Positions 15,657 to 23,844 of a DNA stretch of 55,607 nt are shown here, one piece after another. Origin of the DNA: Gammaproteobacteria bacterium (GTDB lineage Bacteria; Pseudomonadota; Gammaproteobacteria; UBA6429; Thiohalophilaceae); assembly GCA_015491815.1 (NCBI GenBank), contig WFVC01000196.1, forward strand, positions 1 through 55,607, in the 5' to 3' direction. The notes below the pieces were generated by a model that worked only from the letters and a program-made list of their open reading frames with translations, was not told where the DNA came from and searched no databases. Both the position numbers and the translations under genes were made by a program. Numbering within the stretch: the stretch's first letter is position 1; each line of letters opens with the position of its first letter.

Positions 15657-16268
15657 TTACAGTTGACCACCATGGAAAACCAGTTGTGGCAATGCGTTTT
15701 CCGCCTCGCCCACAACCTCAATCCGGCTGATGCCCGCAAGGGCAACCTGCAGACGGAACATGCGCTCCAGCGGCATATCCAGTACATGACGAATAATCAT
15801 GCGTATCATGCCGGCGTGGCCAACCAGCAAGACATGCTGTCCCTGATAGTTTTTCAGCAACTCGCCCCATGCCTCAATCACCCGGCTTTCAAAATCCGCC
15901 AATCTCTCCGCGCCCGGCGGCGTGTTATTCAGAGGATCAGACCAGAAGCGATGTAATGCATCAGGATCATGTTTCAATAATTCCGCTGCTGTGCGCCCTT
16001 CCCATTCACCAAAACCAATTTCCATAAAACGGGGATCATTCATCACCGGTAGGCGGTAACACGCCGCCAGTTCTTCGGCGAACAATCGACAACGGCTCAG
16101 GGAAGAAGAAACGATGGCATCCCAGGGATGATGATCTGCTACGGCTGTTCGCATCTGCGCCCAGCCTTTTTCACTCAAAGGATCATCGATCTGCCCCCGA
16201 TAACGTTTACCCCCTACGGGCTCGCCGTGACGGATAAGATCAATCCTCGTAACAGTGGGATTATTCAT
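15657..16268 (-). CDS. cobC: Histidine phosphatase, probable alpha-ribazole phosphatase CobC
   Basis: This 203-residue member of the phosphoglycerate-mutase-like branch of the histidine phosphatases has the catalytic RHGE at residues 13-16, the SSSLSRC arm (about 54-60), FMEIGFGEWEGRTAAEL (about 82-98) and the second catalytic His in LLVGHAGMIRMI (about 147-158). CobC removes the 5'-phosphate of alpha-ribazole phosphate during assembly of the lower nucleotide loop of cobalamin. The specificity call rests on the family pattern and the B12 genes nearby; a general phosphatase is the alternative. It lies 56 bp after ampE on the same strand and may be the last gene of that unit. Confidence 0.75.
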   Translation of the reverse strand: MNNPTVTRIDLIRHGEPVGGKRYRGQIDDPLSEKGWAQMRTAVADHHPWDAIVSSSLSRCRLFAEELAACYRLPVMNDPRFMEIGFGEWEGRTAAELLKHDPDALHRFWSDPLNNTPPGAERLADFESRVIEAWGELLKNYQGQHVLLVGHAGMIRMIIRHVLDMPLERMFRLQVALAGISRIEVVGEAENALPQLVFHGGQL

Positions 16269-16324
16269 AGATATTAATCAGGGTACGAGAATTTGGTAAA
16301 ATGGAATATAAAATCTGAATAGAT

Positions 16325-17188
16325 TTAGAGCACCCAGCCGGTCAGCGTTAGCAGAGCAAGGATAGCCAGCCAGACGATCAGGGTGCGTTTCATCAACGCG
16401 AGGACACTCTGTACACCGGCAATATCGGGCTGTCCTTCCTCTGTAGATTCGTCCAGTTCATGCCTGACCGCACCCGCGCCACTGACACTCAACAGCTCTT
16501 CACTATCACGTTGCCAGAAGTCCGATGATGATTCCCAGTTGCTAACGGTATCAACGAAACTACCGGTTAGCGCAAAGCCAACCACACTCAAACGCGCGGA
16601 AGGCCAGATCATGATTTCATGCAGGCGTTCAAGAACACGAAAGAAATCTGAACTCCAGCCGGCCTGATGATAAAGCAGGCAGGTATAACGAAACAGCACC
16701 GCACCCACCGGTCCCATGAGCATAAACCAGAATAAAATTCCCAGCACCCGCGAATTCGCCGTAACCGGAATGCCATCCTTAACCTGCTCGGCCAGCGACA
16801 CCTTATCACCACTGACTTCCCGTCCTAATATCTCGCTGGCATAATGCTGCGCCGCGTCCAGATCATCGGCCTGCAGGGCATCGGTAAATTTTTTCACATC
16901 ATCAAGGAGATCTTTGGGGCCAAGACAATAGATAAGCACCAACAGTCCGAATATAAAACTGAACAGACCCGCCACTCCCGCCAGCATCGCGGCAATCAGC
17001 CAGACCGCAAAACAGGGCAGAGCCACGATCAGAATCAGTCCCATCGGCCCGTCACGCCAGGATTGAGGCGACAACTTTTGATATATTTTGCTGCTCGCAT
17101 CCAGCAACCAGTCATAACGACGATAGTCGCTTACGGGTTTGTACAGCGTTTCCACCATCAGAGCGATAAGTATGCTGATAAGATTCAT
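16325..17188 (-). CDS. ampE: AmpE-family regulatory membrane protein
   Basis: This 287-residue inner-membrane protein resembles AmpE. It has an N-terminal helix MNLISILIALMVETLYKP followed by YRRYDWLL, a hydrophobic pair at about 52-90, the soluble segment DDLDAAQHYASEILGREV typical of the family, a helix at about 150-172 and a C-terminal helix (TLIVWLAILALLTLTGWVL). AmpE is the partner of AmpD in peptidoglycan-recycling signalling to beta-lactamase in enterobacteria. Here it follows ampD by 31 bp, as in the classical ampDE operon. No ampC or ampR lies in the window. Confidence 0.85.
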   Translation of the reverse strand: MNLISILIALMVETLYKPVSDYRRYDWLLDASSKIYQKLSPQSWRDGPMGLILIVALPCFAVWLIAAMLAGVAGLFSFIFGLLVLIYCLGPKDLLDDVKKFTDALQADDLDAAQHYASEILGREVSGDKVSLAEQVKDGIPVTANSRVLGILFWFMLMGPVGAVLFRYTCLLYHQAGWSSDFFRVLERLHEIMIWPSARLSVVGFALTGSFVDTVSNWESSSDFWQRDSEELLSVSGAGAVRHELDESTEEGQPDIAGVQSVLALMKRTLIVWLAILALLTLTGWVL

Positions 17189-17219
17189 GCCGGTAGTTTC
17201 CAGTTTTTATTTCACAATA

Positions 17220-17774
17220 TCAAGTCCGAATTTTCGACCAGTCAAAAGCGGGGCCGGGATCGGTTTTTCGACCTGGTGCAATATCGCTATGGCCAACAAT
17301 CCGATCCTGGCGAATGCCGGGGTAAACCTGAACAAGCAGATCAATCAGTTGCCGTAACACCTGATACTGGATGGCTTCATAGGGCAGCTCATCCGTGCCT
17401 TCCAGCTCAATACCGATAGAAAAATCATTACAGCATTCCCGTCCCGCAAAACAGGAGACGCCAGCATGCCAGGCGCGTTGCGTAAACGGCACGTACTGGA
17501 CAATCGCGCCGTCACGTTGAATCAATAAATGCGCGGATACGCGCAGCTCACTAATCTCTGAATAAAAAGGATCGGCATCGACATCCAGGGTATTAGTAAA
17601 AAAACAATCGATTGCATCACCGCCGAAACAGCCCGGCGGCAAACTGATATTATGGATAACCAGCAAATCAATACTGGTTCCCGCTGGGCGCGCATCACAG
17701 TTGGGCGAAGGCACCTGCCGCGCCACATCCAGCAAGCCACTGTGGATATCAATATGCATATCAGCGCCAATCAC
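17220..17774 (-). CDS. ampD: 1,6-anhydro-N-acetylmuramyl-L-alanine amidase AmpD
   Basis: This 184-residue cytoplasmic zinc amidase cuts the lactyl-amide bond of anhydromuropeptides during murein recycling. Visible family residues are the first zinc His in LLVIHNISLPPG (about residues 37-49), the SAHLLIQRDG segment (about 80-90), RAWHAG (about 100-105), the NDFSIGIELEG strand (about 116-126) and the C-terminal IVGHSDIAPGRKTDPGPAFDW, with the second His and the Asp ligand. The chosen GTG start overlaps the stop of the CBS gene by one base (TAGTG); an ATG five codons later is equally possible. Coupling to the upstream CBS/PII/DUF1538 genes is unusual for ampD. Confidence 0.93.
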   Translation of the reverse strand: MIGADMHIDIHSGLLDVARQVPSPNCDARPAGTSIDLLVIHNISLPPGCFGGDAIDCFFTNTLDVDADPFYSEISELRVSAHLLIQRDGAIVQYVPFTQRAWHAGVSCFAGRECCNDFSIGIELEGTDELPYEAIQYQVLRQLIDLLVQVYPGIRQDRIVGHSDIAPGRKTDPGPAFDWSKIRT

Positions 17775-18193
17775 TATTCCGGATGATATTCCTTGTTCAC
17801 CACCAGCCCGCGCAGCACCATATCGGTATAGCTCACAATGCCGACGACTTTACGTTCCTTAATTACCGGCGCCCGCGACAGGCCGAAACGTTCAAACATG
17901 CGCGCGCAATAGCGTATATCCATCTCAGGATCAACACAGATAACCGGCTTGGCCATCACTTCATAAATATTCACTCGATCCGGAGAGCGATCCCGGGCCA
18001 ACACCTGCTTGGCGATATCGGAAATCAGCACAATACCATACTCATCATTTTCATGTCGTTTATCGACAATCAGGGATTTGGTTTCAATATGCTTCATCAT
18101 CTTTAGCGCATCACTTACCGAGGTCATACCATCAACCATGTCAATGCGCGTTTTCATTACATCACGCACGCGCACTATTTTTTTCTGATTCAT
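17774..18193 (-). CDS. CBS-domain pair protein
   Basis: This 139-residue protein consists of one pair of CBS domains. The first, about residues 8-67, opens with VRDVMKTRIDMVDG and includes YGIVLISDIAKQVL. The second, about 75-130, opens with YEVMAKPVICVD and includes GIVSYTDMVLRG. CBS pairs bind adenine nucleotides and sense energy state, often controlling a transporter or enzyme. Its ATG overlaps the stop of the PII-like gene as ATGA, preceded by GAGGAAGAG inside that gene, so translation is coupled. Together with PII and the DUF1538 proteins it looks like a regulatory subunit of a membrane system. Confidence 0.9.
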   Translation of the reverse strand: MNQKKIVRVRDVMKTRIDMVDGMTSVSDALKMMKHIETKSLIVDKRHENDEYGIVLISDIAKQVLARDRSPDRVNIYEVMAKPVICVDPEMDIRYCARMFERFGLSRAPVIKERKVVGIVSYTDMVLRGLVVNKEYHPE

Positions 18194-18540
18194 ATCTCTT
18201 CCTCCACAACTTCACTTAAACTGGCAATTTGCTGCTTAATGCCGACTGCATCTTCAACATCAATTTGAAAGGCAATACCGGAACCCGGCTTGTTGTCAAA
18301 CTCCCCCACCTCAGAAATTTTTTCCAGAATAGAACGGCTAAGATGTTCTTCCACCAGCATCAACAACATGTCGCGCTGGGTTTCCAGCGTCAGCCCAAAA
18401 AAAGTTTTACTCTGTTTCAGCCCCTCGCCACGCGCATGGTTAATCACTGTCATTCCGGTCGCCCCGGCCTCACGCGCCGCCTCCATAACCGCATCGGTCT
18501 TGTCGTCTTCTATTAAAGCAATGATTAATTTAAAATGCAT
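18190..18540 (-). CDS. PII-like signalling protein
   Basis: The 116-residue protein from 18540 has the PII fold: MHFKLIIALIEDDKTDAVMEAAREAGATGMTVI is the first beta-alpha-beta unit, residues 37-55 form a T-loop, and the C-terminal KPGSGIAFQIDVEDAVGI is the B/C-loop region. The T-loop ARGEGLKQSKTFFGL lacks the Tyr that is uridylylated in GlnB/GlnK, so it is not a standard nitrogen PII. I chose this start because GAGGAGA stands just upstream; the frame is open to 18600 but that would overlap the DUF1538 gene. It probably senses a nucleotide or metabolite and binds the DUF1538 membrane proteins encoded directly upstream. Confidence 0.85.
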   Translation of the reverse strand: MHFKLIIALIEDDKTDAVMEAAREAGATGMTVINHARGEGLKQSKTFFGLTLETQRDMLLMLVEEHLSRSILEKISEVGEFDNKPGSGIAFQIDVEDAVGIKQQIASLSEVVEEEI

Positions 18541-18550
18541 GACTGTCTCC

Positions 18551-19333
18551 TCAATTTTTCTTTCTTTCTCGTAAGCTCCACCACTGACTGAGCTGTGCAT
18601 AGGCCATCACCGAAATAATCGGAAACAGGCTGGCAAACGCTATCAAACCAAATCCATCCAGCAAAGCGCTGCGCCCCGGCACCGTACTCGCCAGCCCCAA
18701 ACCCAATGCAGTCACCAGCGGCACCGTAACAGTCGAGGTTGTCACCCCGCCGGAATCATAGGCCAGAGCAATGATCATTTTCGGGGCAAAAAAAGTCTGG
18801 ACGATCACCACCACATAACCCGCCATAATATAATAGTGCAGCGGGGCGCCACTAACGATGCGATAAGTTCCCAGCGCAATCCCAAAGGCCACGCCAATCG
18901 CAACCGCAATTCGCAGTCCCCAGACACTGATCGTTCCAGCTGAAACTTCCTGGGCTTTTATCGCCACCGCCAGTAGAGAGGGTTCAGCAATGGTGGTGGA
19001 AAAGCCGATACTGGCAGCGAAAATATAAACCCATTTGTAGTCCGACCAGTGAAAAAATTTAGGCACATTTTCCAGACTGCCATAAATAAACAGCGGATCT
19101 GTGAGTTGGCTGGCCATCAACTTGCCAATGGGAAACAACGCCTGCTCCAGCCCCACCAGAAAAAAAGACAGCCCCAAAAGCACATAGATAAATCCAAGCA
19201 CCACCTGCTTTAAATGAGGGACAGGCTTACGAATAACCAGAAACTGAAAACCGAAAATAATCAACACAATCGGCAAGACATCGAATACTGTATCAATAGT
19301 CACCGCTAATAACTGGCCCAAAAATTCAGTCAT
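18551..19333 (-). CDS. DUF1538 membrane protein, subunit B
   Basis: This 260-residue polytopic membrane protein has about seven hydrophobic segments. Family motifs are [11 protein letters not shown] (residues 110-120) and [17 protein letters not shown] (191-207), both also found in the neighbouring paralogue, and a C-terminal [16 protein letters not shown]. The ATG overlaps the stop of the upstream paralogue as ATGA. The polar, Thr/Ser/Gly-rich motifs within membrane segments look like a substrate or ion path, so transport is likely, but I know of no established substrate for DUF1538. The two short paralogues may form a heterodimer equivalent to a longer fused protein. Confidence 0.85.
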   Translation of the reverse strand: MTEFLGQLLAVTIDTVFDVLPIVLIIFGFQFLVIRKPVPHLKQVVLGFIYVLLGLSFFLVGLEQALFPIGKLMASQLTDPLFIYGSLENVPKFFHWSDYKWVYIFAASIGFSTTIAEPSLLAVAIKAQEVSAGTISVWGLRIAVAIGVAFGIALGTYRIVSGAPLHYYIMAGYVVVIVQTFFAPKMIIALAYDSGGVTTSTVTVPLVTALGLGLASTVPGRSALLDGFGLIAFASLFPIISVMAYAQLSQWWSLRERKKN

Positions 19334-20064
19334 CGCAACATTCCATATAGCATTACAAAAAACATAGGCGTTAACGAAGCAAAGGCAATCAGGCCAAAAC
19401 CGTCGACCATCGGATTTCGGCCCTTGATGCTGGAAGCCAGACCCACTCCCAGCGCCGCCACCAAAGGCACCGTTATAGTCGAGGTTGTCACCCCACCGGA
19501 ATCATAGGCAATGCCGATAATTTCCTCTGGCGCAAAAGCTGTCATGATGACAATGCCAATATATCCGCCAACAATCAGGTATTGAATAGGCCAGCCGCGC
19601 AGAATTCGCAATACACCGATAATCAGCGCCAGCCCCACCGAAAAAGCCACTGTAAATCGAAGACCATCAGCATAGCTTTTTTTCGCCACATAAGTATCAA
19701 CAATTATTCCCCCGGCAGCAGCGACATCCGCCGCTTCATCCGCCACTGCAATCAACGCTGGTTCAGCAATCGTCGTGCCAAAACCAAGAGCAAAGGAAAA
19801 AATCAGCAACCAGAAAAGACTACCCTTGCGGGCAAAAGCATAAGCCATCGATTCACCGATGGGGAACAATCCCATCTGCAAGCCCTGCACAAACAGGCTC
19901 AGACCCACGACCACAAACAGAGCACCACTCAGAATCTGAAGAAGATGAGGAATAGCCTGTTGCAGGACAACGATCTGGAAAAAACCAATCACCAGAATAA
20001 TAGGATACAAATCCCGCAAGCTCTGATACAGCGACTGAAATATACTGATAAAGGAATTCTTCAC
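19330..20064 (-). CDS. DUF1538 membrane protein, subunit A
   Basis: This 244-residue polytopic membrane protein is a paralogue of the next gene. It has [11 protein letters not shown] (residues 94-104), [17 protein letters not shown] (187-203) and [15 protein letters not shown] (219-233). The N-terminal part has the matching segment [20 protein letters not shown] (51-70), also conserved in the partner ([19 protein letters not shown]). It starts with GTG at 20064-20062; no strong ribosome-binding site is visible. It is the first gene of the minus-strand unit DUF1538-DUF1538-PII-CBS-ampD-ampE, and its promoter should lie in 20065-20221, shared with the divergent lipoprotein operon. Confidence 0.85.
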   Translation of the reverse strand: MKNSFISIFQSLYQSLRDLYPIILVIGFFQIVVLQQAIPHLLQILSGALFVVVGLSLFVQGLQMGLFPIGESMAYAFARKGSLFWLLIFSFALGFGTTIAEPALIAVADEAADVAAAGGIIVDTYVAKKSYADGLRFTVAFSVGLALIIGVLRILRGWPIQYLIVGGYIGIVIMTAFAPEEIIGIAYDSGGVTTSTITVPLVAALGVGLASSIKGRNPMVDGFGLIAFASLTPMFFVMLYGMLR

Positions 20065-20143
20065 ATACTAGCCCGGTCACATTTCTGTATTGACCTTACA
20101 CCATTTGATATGTCAGTGAAACATTAGCAATTTAACGGTAAAT

Positions 20144-20171
20144 TTGACAGATATTCCAGCGGAGATATGCT
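20144..20171 (+). promoter_or_regulatory. Sigma70-type promoter of the lipoprotein operon
   Basis: A perfect -35 box TTGACA (20144-20149) is followed after 16 bp by TATGCT (20166-20171), four of six matches to the -10 consensus. Transcription would begin near 20178, about 44 bp before the first gene, whose ribosome-binding site is AGGAG. Confidence 0.5.
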
Positions 20172-20221
20172 TAAATATAGCTCTATAAATTACTCTAACC
20201 CCCCAACCAGGAGTAACGGCC

Positions 20222-20794
20222 ATGCGCAAATGGAAATATCCAACCCAGGCTATCAATACACTGATGCTAATTAGTCTCAGCCTGCTGATTTTCGGCTGCT
20301 CAAACAAAACCATAGTTGAGAGCGACCTCGGACTCAATAGTGCGCCTGACTGGGTCAACGAAGGCACCCAATATCTTAACAACAATAAAGGCAAACTCTT
20401 TCACGGTGTTGGTGAAGCGGCGCCGATGGGCGATATCTCACTGCAAAAATCTACCGCAGACAACCGCGCCCGCGCAGAAATCGCCCGAATCTTAAGCTCT
20501 ATGCTCGATATCGCCAGCCAGGATTATAGCGCCGCTGCAGGAACCGGAAAAGACGCAGTCAATCAGCAATCCGTTTCCCGTGAAATAAAAAATCTGACCA
20601 GAATGAATCTCTCCGGCGCCAAAATTATAGGCCGCTGGAAAGATGAAAAAACTGGAACCATTTATTCACTTGCTGAACTGGATATGAAATATGTCAAACA
20701 AATTCTGGCAACGACAACAAATATGAATCAGGATTTACAACGATATCTTGGCGCCCATGCTGATAATACCTTTGACAGGCTTTCCTCAAAATAA
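20222..20794 (+). CDS. LPP20-family lipoprotein (first of two)
   Basis: This 190-residue lipoprotein has a hydrophobic signal and a lipobox ending at C26 (LLIFGC). The mature part begins with APDWVNEG, then the LPP20-type segment GEAAPMGDISLQKSTADNRARAEIARIL (about residues 66-93), in which the ADNRARAE pattern is characteristic. A beta strand with TIYSLAELDM follows. LPP20 proteins are outer-membrane-associated; relatives include flagellar FlgP. It starts a tight four-gene lipoprotein operon; a related LPP20 protein is the fourth gene. Confidence 0.82.
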   Translation: MRKWKYPTQAINTLMLISLSLLIFGCSNKTIVESDLGLNSAPDWVNEGTQYLNNNKGKLFHGVGEAAPMGDISLQKSTADNRARAEIARILSSMLDIASQDYSAAAGTGKDAVNQQSVSREIKNLTRMNLSGAKIIGRWKDEKTGTIYSLAELDMKYVKQILATTTNMNQDLQRYLGAHADNTFDRLSSK

Positions 20795-20812
20795 ATACCG
20801 GAGAAAGAAATT

Positions 20813-21418
20813 ATGCTTATTAAGAAACTCAATCTGGCTATTCTTACCATTATGATAAGCCTGTTTGTCAGCGCCTGTGGCACCCAGGTTAAACGGATGG
20901 ATGTGAATGAGACCGTTGATTTAAGTGGTGCATGGAATGACACAGACTCACGCATGGTTTCTGAAGAGATGATCAACGACATGCTGGAGCGCCCCTGGAT
21001 TAGGAACTACACCCGCAAACACAACAGCCTGCCCGCTGTCATTGTCGGTGAAATTCGCAACCTCAGCCACGAGCACATTAATGTAAGAACCTTCATTGCC
21101 GATATTGAACGCGCCATGATCAACTCCGGTCGGGTTAACTTCGTCGCTTCCAGCACTGAGCGCAAGGAAATTCGCGAAGAACGCAAAGATCAGGACATCA
21201 ATGCCAGTGATGCAACCCGTAATGCCATGGGACAGGAAATGGGCGCAGACTTTATGCTCAAAGGCAGTATTAACACCATCATCGATATGGAAGGTAAAAC
21301 CCAGCTTCGCTACTATCAGGTCGATCTGACTTTAATCAGTCTGGCGGATAACCGTAAAGTCTGGCTGGGACAAAAGAAAATCAAGAAGCTGGTTAAAAAC
21401 AGTAGTCTGCGTTATTAA
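20813..21418 (+). CDS. LpoB-like lipoprotein (penicillin-binding-protein activator family)
   Basis: This 201-residue lipoprotein has its lipobox at VSAC22. The mature protein has the LpoB/CsgG-like core: DLSGAWNDTDSRMVSEEMI (about 38-56), PAVIVGEIRNLSHEHINVRTF (about 73-93), IERAMINSGRVNFVAS, and GADFMLKGSINTI (about 143-155). In enterobacteria LpoB stimulates PBP1b from the outer membrane, but the wider family includes proteins of unrelated or unknown role. It sits 18 bp after the first LPP20 gene with a GGAGAAAG ribosome-binding site. PBP activation is only one possibility here. Confidence 0.82.
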   Translation: MLIKKLNLAILTIMISLFVSACGTQVKRMDVNETVDLSGAWNDTDSRMVSEEMINDMLERPWIRNYTRKHNSLPAVIVGEIRNLSHEHINVRTFIADIERAMINSGRVNFVASSTERKEIREERKDQDINASDATRNAMGQEMGADFMLKGSINTIIDMEGKTQLRYYQVDLTLISLADNRKVWLGQKKIKKLVKNSSLRY

Positions 21419-21444
21419 TTATTTCCCACGCAAATTAAAGTAAT

Positions 21445-22797
21445 ATGCTTTTCAGGGATCGACTAGTATTAAATAACATAGCCCTTCCTGCTATAGCCGT
21501 CACATTTCTACTTCTCACTGGCTGTGCAAGTTACAGCCGGTCTTTTCAAAATATTGAAAGCAAATTACAAAACAATGATCCTGCCGGCGCATTAGAAGCA
21601 TTGGAAAAACAGTCGCACAGCAGCAAAGATCTATTTCTTTATGCAACCAACAAAGCCTCTCTCCTGCGGGCATTAAAAAAATATAAGGAAAGCAATGAAG
21701 AAATTGAAAAAGCCAAGGCTATCGTAGACAAATATTCCAGCCTAAGCGTTTCAGAAACAGGCTCATCATTTATTATTAATGACGCCACACGCACATATAT
21801 TGGATCTCCCATTGAACAAATTATGCTGCACATCTATGCCGCTCTCAACTATCTTGAAATGAATGATCTGGATGGCGCACGGGTTGAAATATTACAGGCG
21901 GATGTTCGCCTGCGCACACTGATGCAGGATGATCCTGACAGCCCTCTCAGCATTGATCCTTTTGCCTATTATCTAAGTGGCATTATCTATGAAGATCTGG
22001 GGGAATGGAGTGACGCCATGATTGCCTACCGCAATGCCTACCAGGCTTATCTGGCGCATGGAAAGCTTTACGGAATTAATGTTCCCAGACAACTTAAAGT
22101 CATACTGATTATTATGGCTGATAAAGTAGGGCTTGAAAATGAACGACGTAAATATGAGGAGCAGTTCGATCTACTGCTTGATGATCTTAAAACTGACAGG
22201 CAAAATACCACTGAACTCGTCTTCATTTTTCATAATGGTCTGGCGCCAATTAAACGTGAATCAAGCATTAACATTCTGGAGCCTTCATCGGGACATATGA
22301 TTCGTATTTCCATACCTCATTATGTAAAAAGAGACGTAATAATTGACCACGCGCGTCTGCGACTCAAAGGGGAACAGGAGCAAAATAATAATCTGGTCGC
22401 GGAAACCGAGGTAACGGAAAATATCAGTATGCTTGAGATTGAAAACCTGAACGCAAACATGGGTGCAATTACCGCCCGCGCCATTGCCCGCGCCGCCGCT
22501 AAACATGAAATAAGCAACGAGGCCGGTAAAAATAATAGTATGGCCGGGCTTATTGTGAGCATCGCCGGAGTTTTAACAGAACGCGCCGATACGCGCAGCT
22601 GGCTAACACTTCCGGCGGAGATACAGACAGCCCGGCTGCGCGCCCCAGCCGGTACATACACGCTTAATATCGAACTGCTGGATCATAATAATAATATTAT
22701 CTTTCAACATTCATCCGGAAAAATTGAACTCAATAAAAATTACAAGCGATACCTGTCATTCAACTGGGCATCGGTCAGTACAACTACGAGGCACTAA
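21445..22797 (+). CDS. COG3014-type lipoprotein with TPR-like N-terminal half
   Basis: This 450-residue lipoprotein has its lipobox at LTGC27. The first half is alpha-helical and TPR-like (NDPAGALEALEKQ, ALKKYKESNEEIEKA, YLSGIIYEDLGEWSDAMIAYRNAYQAY). The second half is beta-rich with a Gly/Ala segment near residue 345 and RAPAGTYTLNIELLDHNNNI near 400. This layout matches the COG3014 group of uncharacterised lipoproteins, often found beside LpoB- and LPP20-like genes. No clear ribosome-binding site precedes the ATG, 26 bp after the LpoB-like gene. Function unknown; the TPR half suggests it scaffolds the other lipoproteins. Confidence 0.75.
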   Translation: MLFRDRLVLNNIALPAIAVTFLLLTGCASYSRSFQNIESKLQNNDPAGALEALEKQSHSSKDLFLYATNKASLLRALKKYKESNEEIEKAKAIVDKYSSLSVSETGSSFIINDATRTYIGSPIEQIMLHIYAALNYLEMNDLDGARVEILQADVRLRTLMQDDPDSPLSIDPFAYYLSGIIYEDLGEWSDAMIAYRNAYQAYLAHGKLYGINVPRQLKVILIIMADKVGLENERRKYEEQFDLLLDDLKTDRQNTTELVFIFHNGLAPIKRESSINILEPSSGHMIRISIPHYVKRDVIIDHARLRLKGEQEQNNNLVAETEVTENISMLEIENLNANMGAITARAIARAAAKHEISNEAGKNNSMAGLIVSIAGVLTERADTRSWLTLPAEIQTARLRAPAGTYTLNIELLDHNNNIIFQHSSGKIELNKNYKRYLSFNWASVSTTTRH

Positions 22798-22799
22798 GT

Positions 22800-23831
22800 A
22801 TGCGCAATATCTTTATTCCTTTTTTCCTGCTTGGTATTCTGCTCAACACAGGCTGCGCCGGCAGCGGCTCAAGTCAACCCGATTGGATTAACGGCAATAG
22901 CAGCAAATACCCGCCAACAAAATATTTAACCGGCAAAGGCGAAGCCAACTATCAGGCCGTCGCCCGTGATCGAGCGCGCGCCGATCTGGCGAAAATTTTT
23001 GAAGTTAGAATTCAGGAACAAAGTGAAGACAGTGTTCGATCAAATAATCAAACTGCAGAAGGCAAAACAAATTTGCGTCTGGAGGCCAGCGCCAGTCGTG
23101 ATATTTCCACTCAAACAAATCAGATCATTTCCGGGATTCAAATTGCCGAAACCTGGCAGGATAAAGCCAGTAAACAGTTTCATGTCCTCGCTGTACTCGA
23201 AAGAATGAAAGCCGCCGCAAGTCTTAGAGAAAATATTGATAAACTGGATGAAGCAACCAGTCTTGCGATTCGTCGGGCGCGACAAAGTGACAACCTGCTA
23301 CAAAAAATAAGCCTCGCACACACAGCTTTACAGGCGCAACTTGAACGAGAAATTTATAACAAACAACTCAAAATCGTTGACTATTCCGGACGCGGTCTCA
23401 GAAGTCCCTATACCTTGGCGACCCTTGCCAGAGATCGCGATGCTCTGCTGCAACGCGTGAAAATTTACACTAAAGTAAGCAGCGATCCCCTCGGTAATCT
23501 GGATGATGCGCTCAAAGCGGCTATTTCAACTGCCGGCTTCACTCACGTCAACGAAACTGGAAAAGATGCTTACACCCTGAAAGCTAAACTGACACTCAAT
23601 GAAAACAAAGACGCACAGGGCTGGTACTGGCAACGTGGCGCACTGGAAATAAATTTGACCCAGACTAGCAGTCAACAGGTTCTCGGAAGTAAGCGCTGGA
23701 GTATAAAAGAATCTGCACAAGATCGAGCCATATCCAGAAAACGGGTGCGAGATCGTATCGATAAAATCCTTAAAACCGAATTACGCCAGACACTTATTAG
23801 TTTTGGAAAACCAGAACAAGATGTCGAATAA
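22800..23831 (+). CDS. LPP20-family lipoprotein (second, longer)
   Basis: This 343-residue lipoprotein has its lipobox at NTGC19. The mature region QPDWINGNSSKYPPTKYLTGKGEA then VARDRARADLAKIFEVRI (about residues 54-71) is the LPP20 signature, and it shares the PDW(V/I)N(E/G)G opening with the first gene of the operon. The central part is helical (LRENIDKLDEATSLAIRRAR). The C-terminal part (about 225-343) is an extra domain with LDDALKAAISTAGFTHV and a RWSIKESAQDRAISRKRVRD ending. It starts 2 bp after the COG3014-like gene, so translation is probably coupled. nadC follows after 13 bp. Confidence 0.8.
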   Translation: MRNIFIPFFLLGILLNTGCAGSGSSQPDWINGNSSKYPPTKYLTGKGEANYQAVARDRARADLAKIFEVRIQEQSEDSVRSNNQTAEGKTNLRLEASASRDISTQTNQIISGIQIAETWQDKASKQFHVLAVLERMKAAASLRENIDKLDEATSLAIRRARQSDNLLQKISLAHTALQAQLEREIYNKQLKIVDYSGRGLRSPYTLATLARDRDALLQRVKIYTKVSSDPLGNLDDALKAAISTAGFTHVNETGKDAYTLKAKLTLNENKDAQGWYWQRGALEINLTQTSSQQVLGSKRWSIKESAQDRAISRKRVRDRIDKILKTELRQTLISFGKPEQDVE

Positions 23832-23844
23832 TCACTAAAACCCT

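Noticed and set aside
15551-15787. Minus-strand open frame of 78 codons at the end of cobC
   Set aside because: Overlaps the cobC C-terminus in another frame and has no ribosome-binding site; product has no coherent fold.
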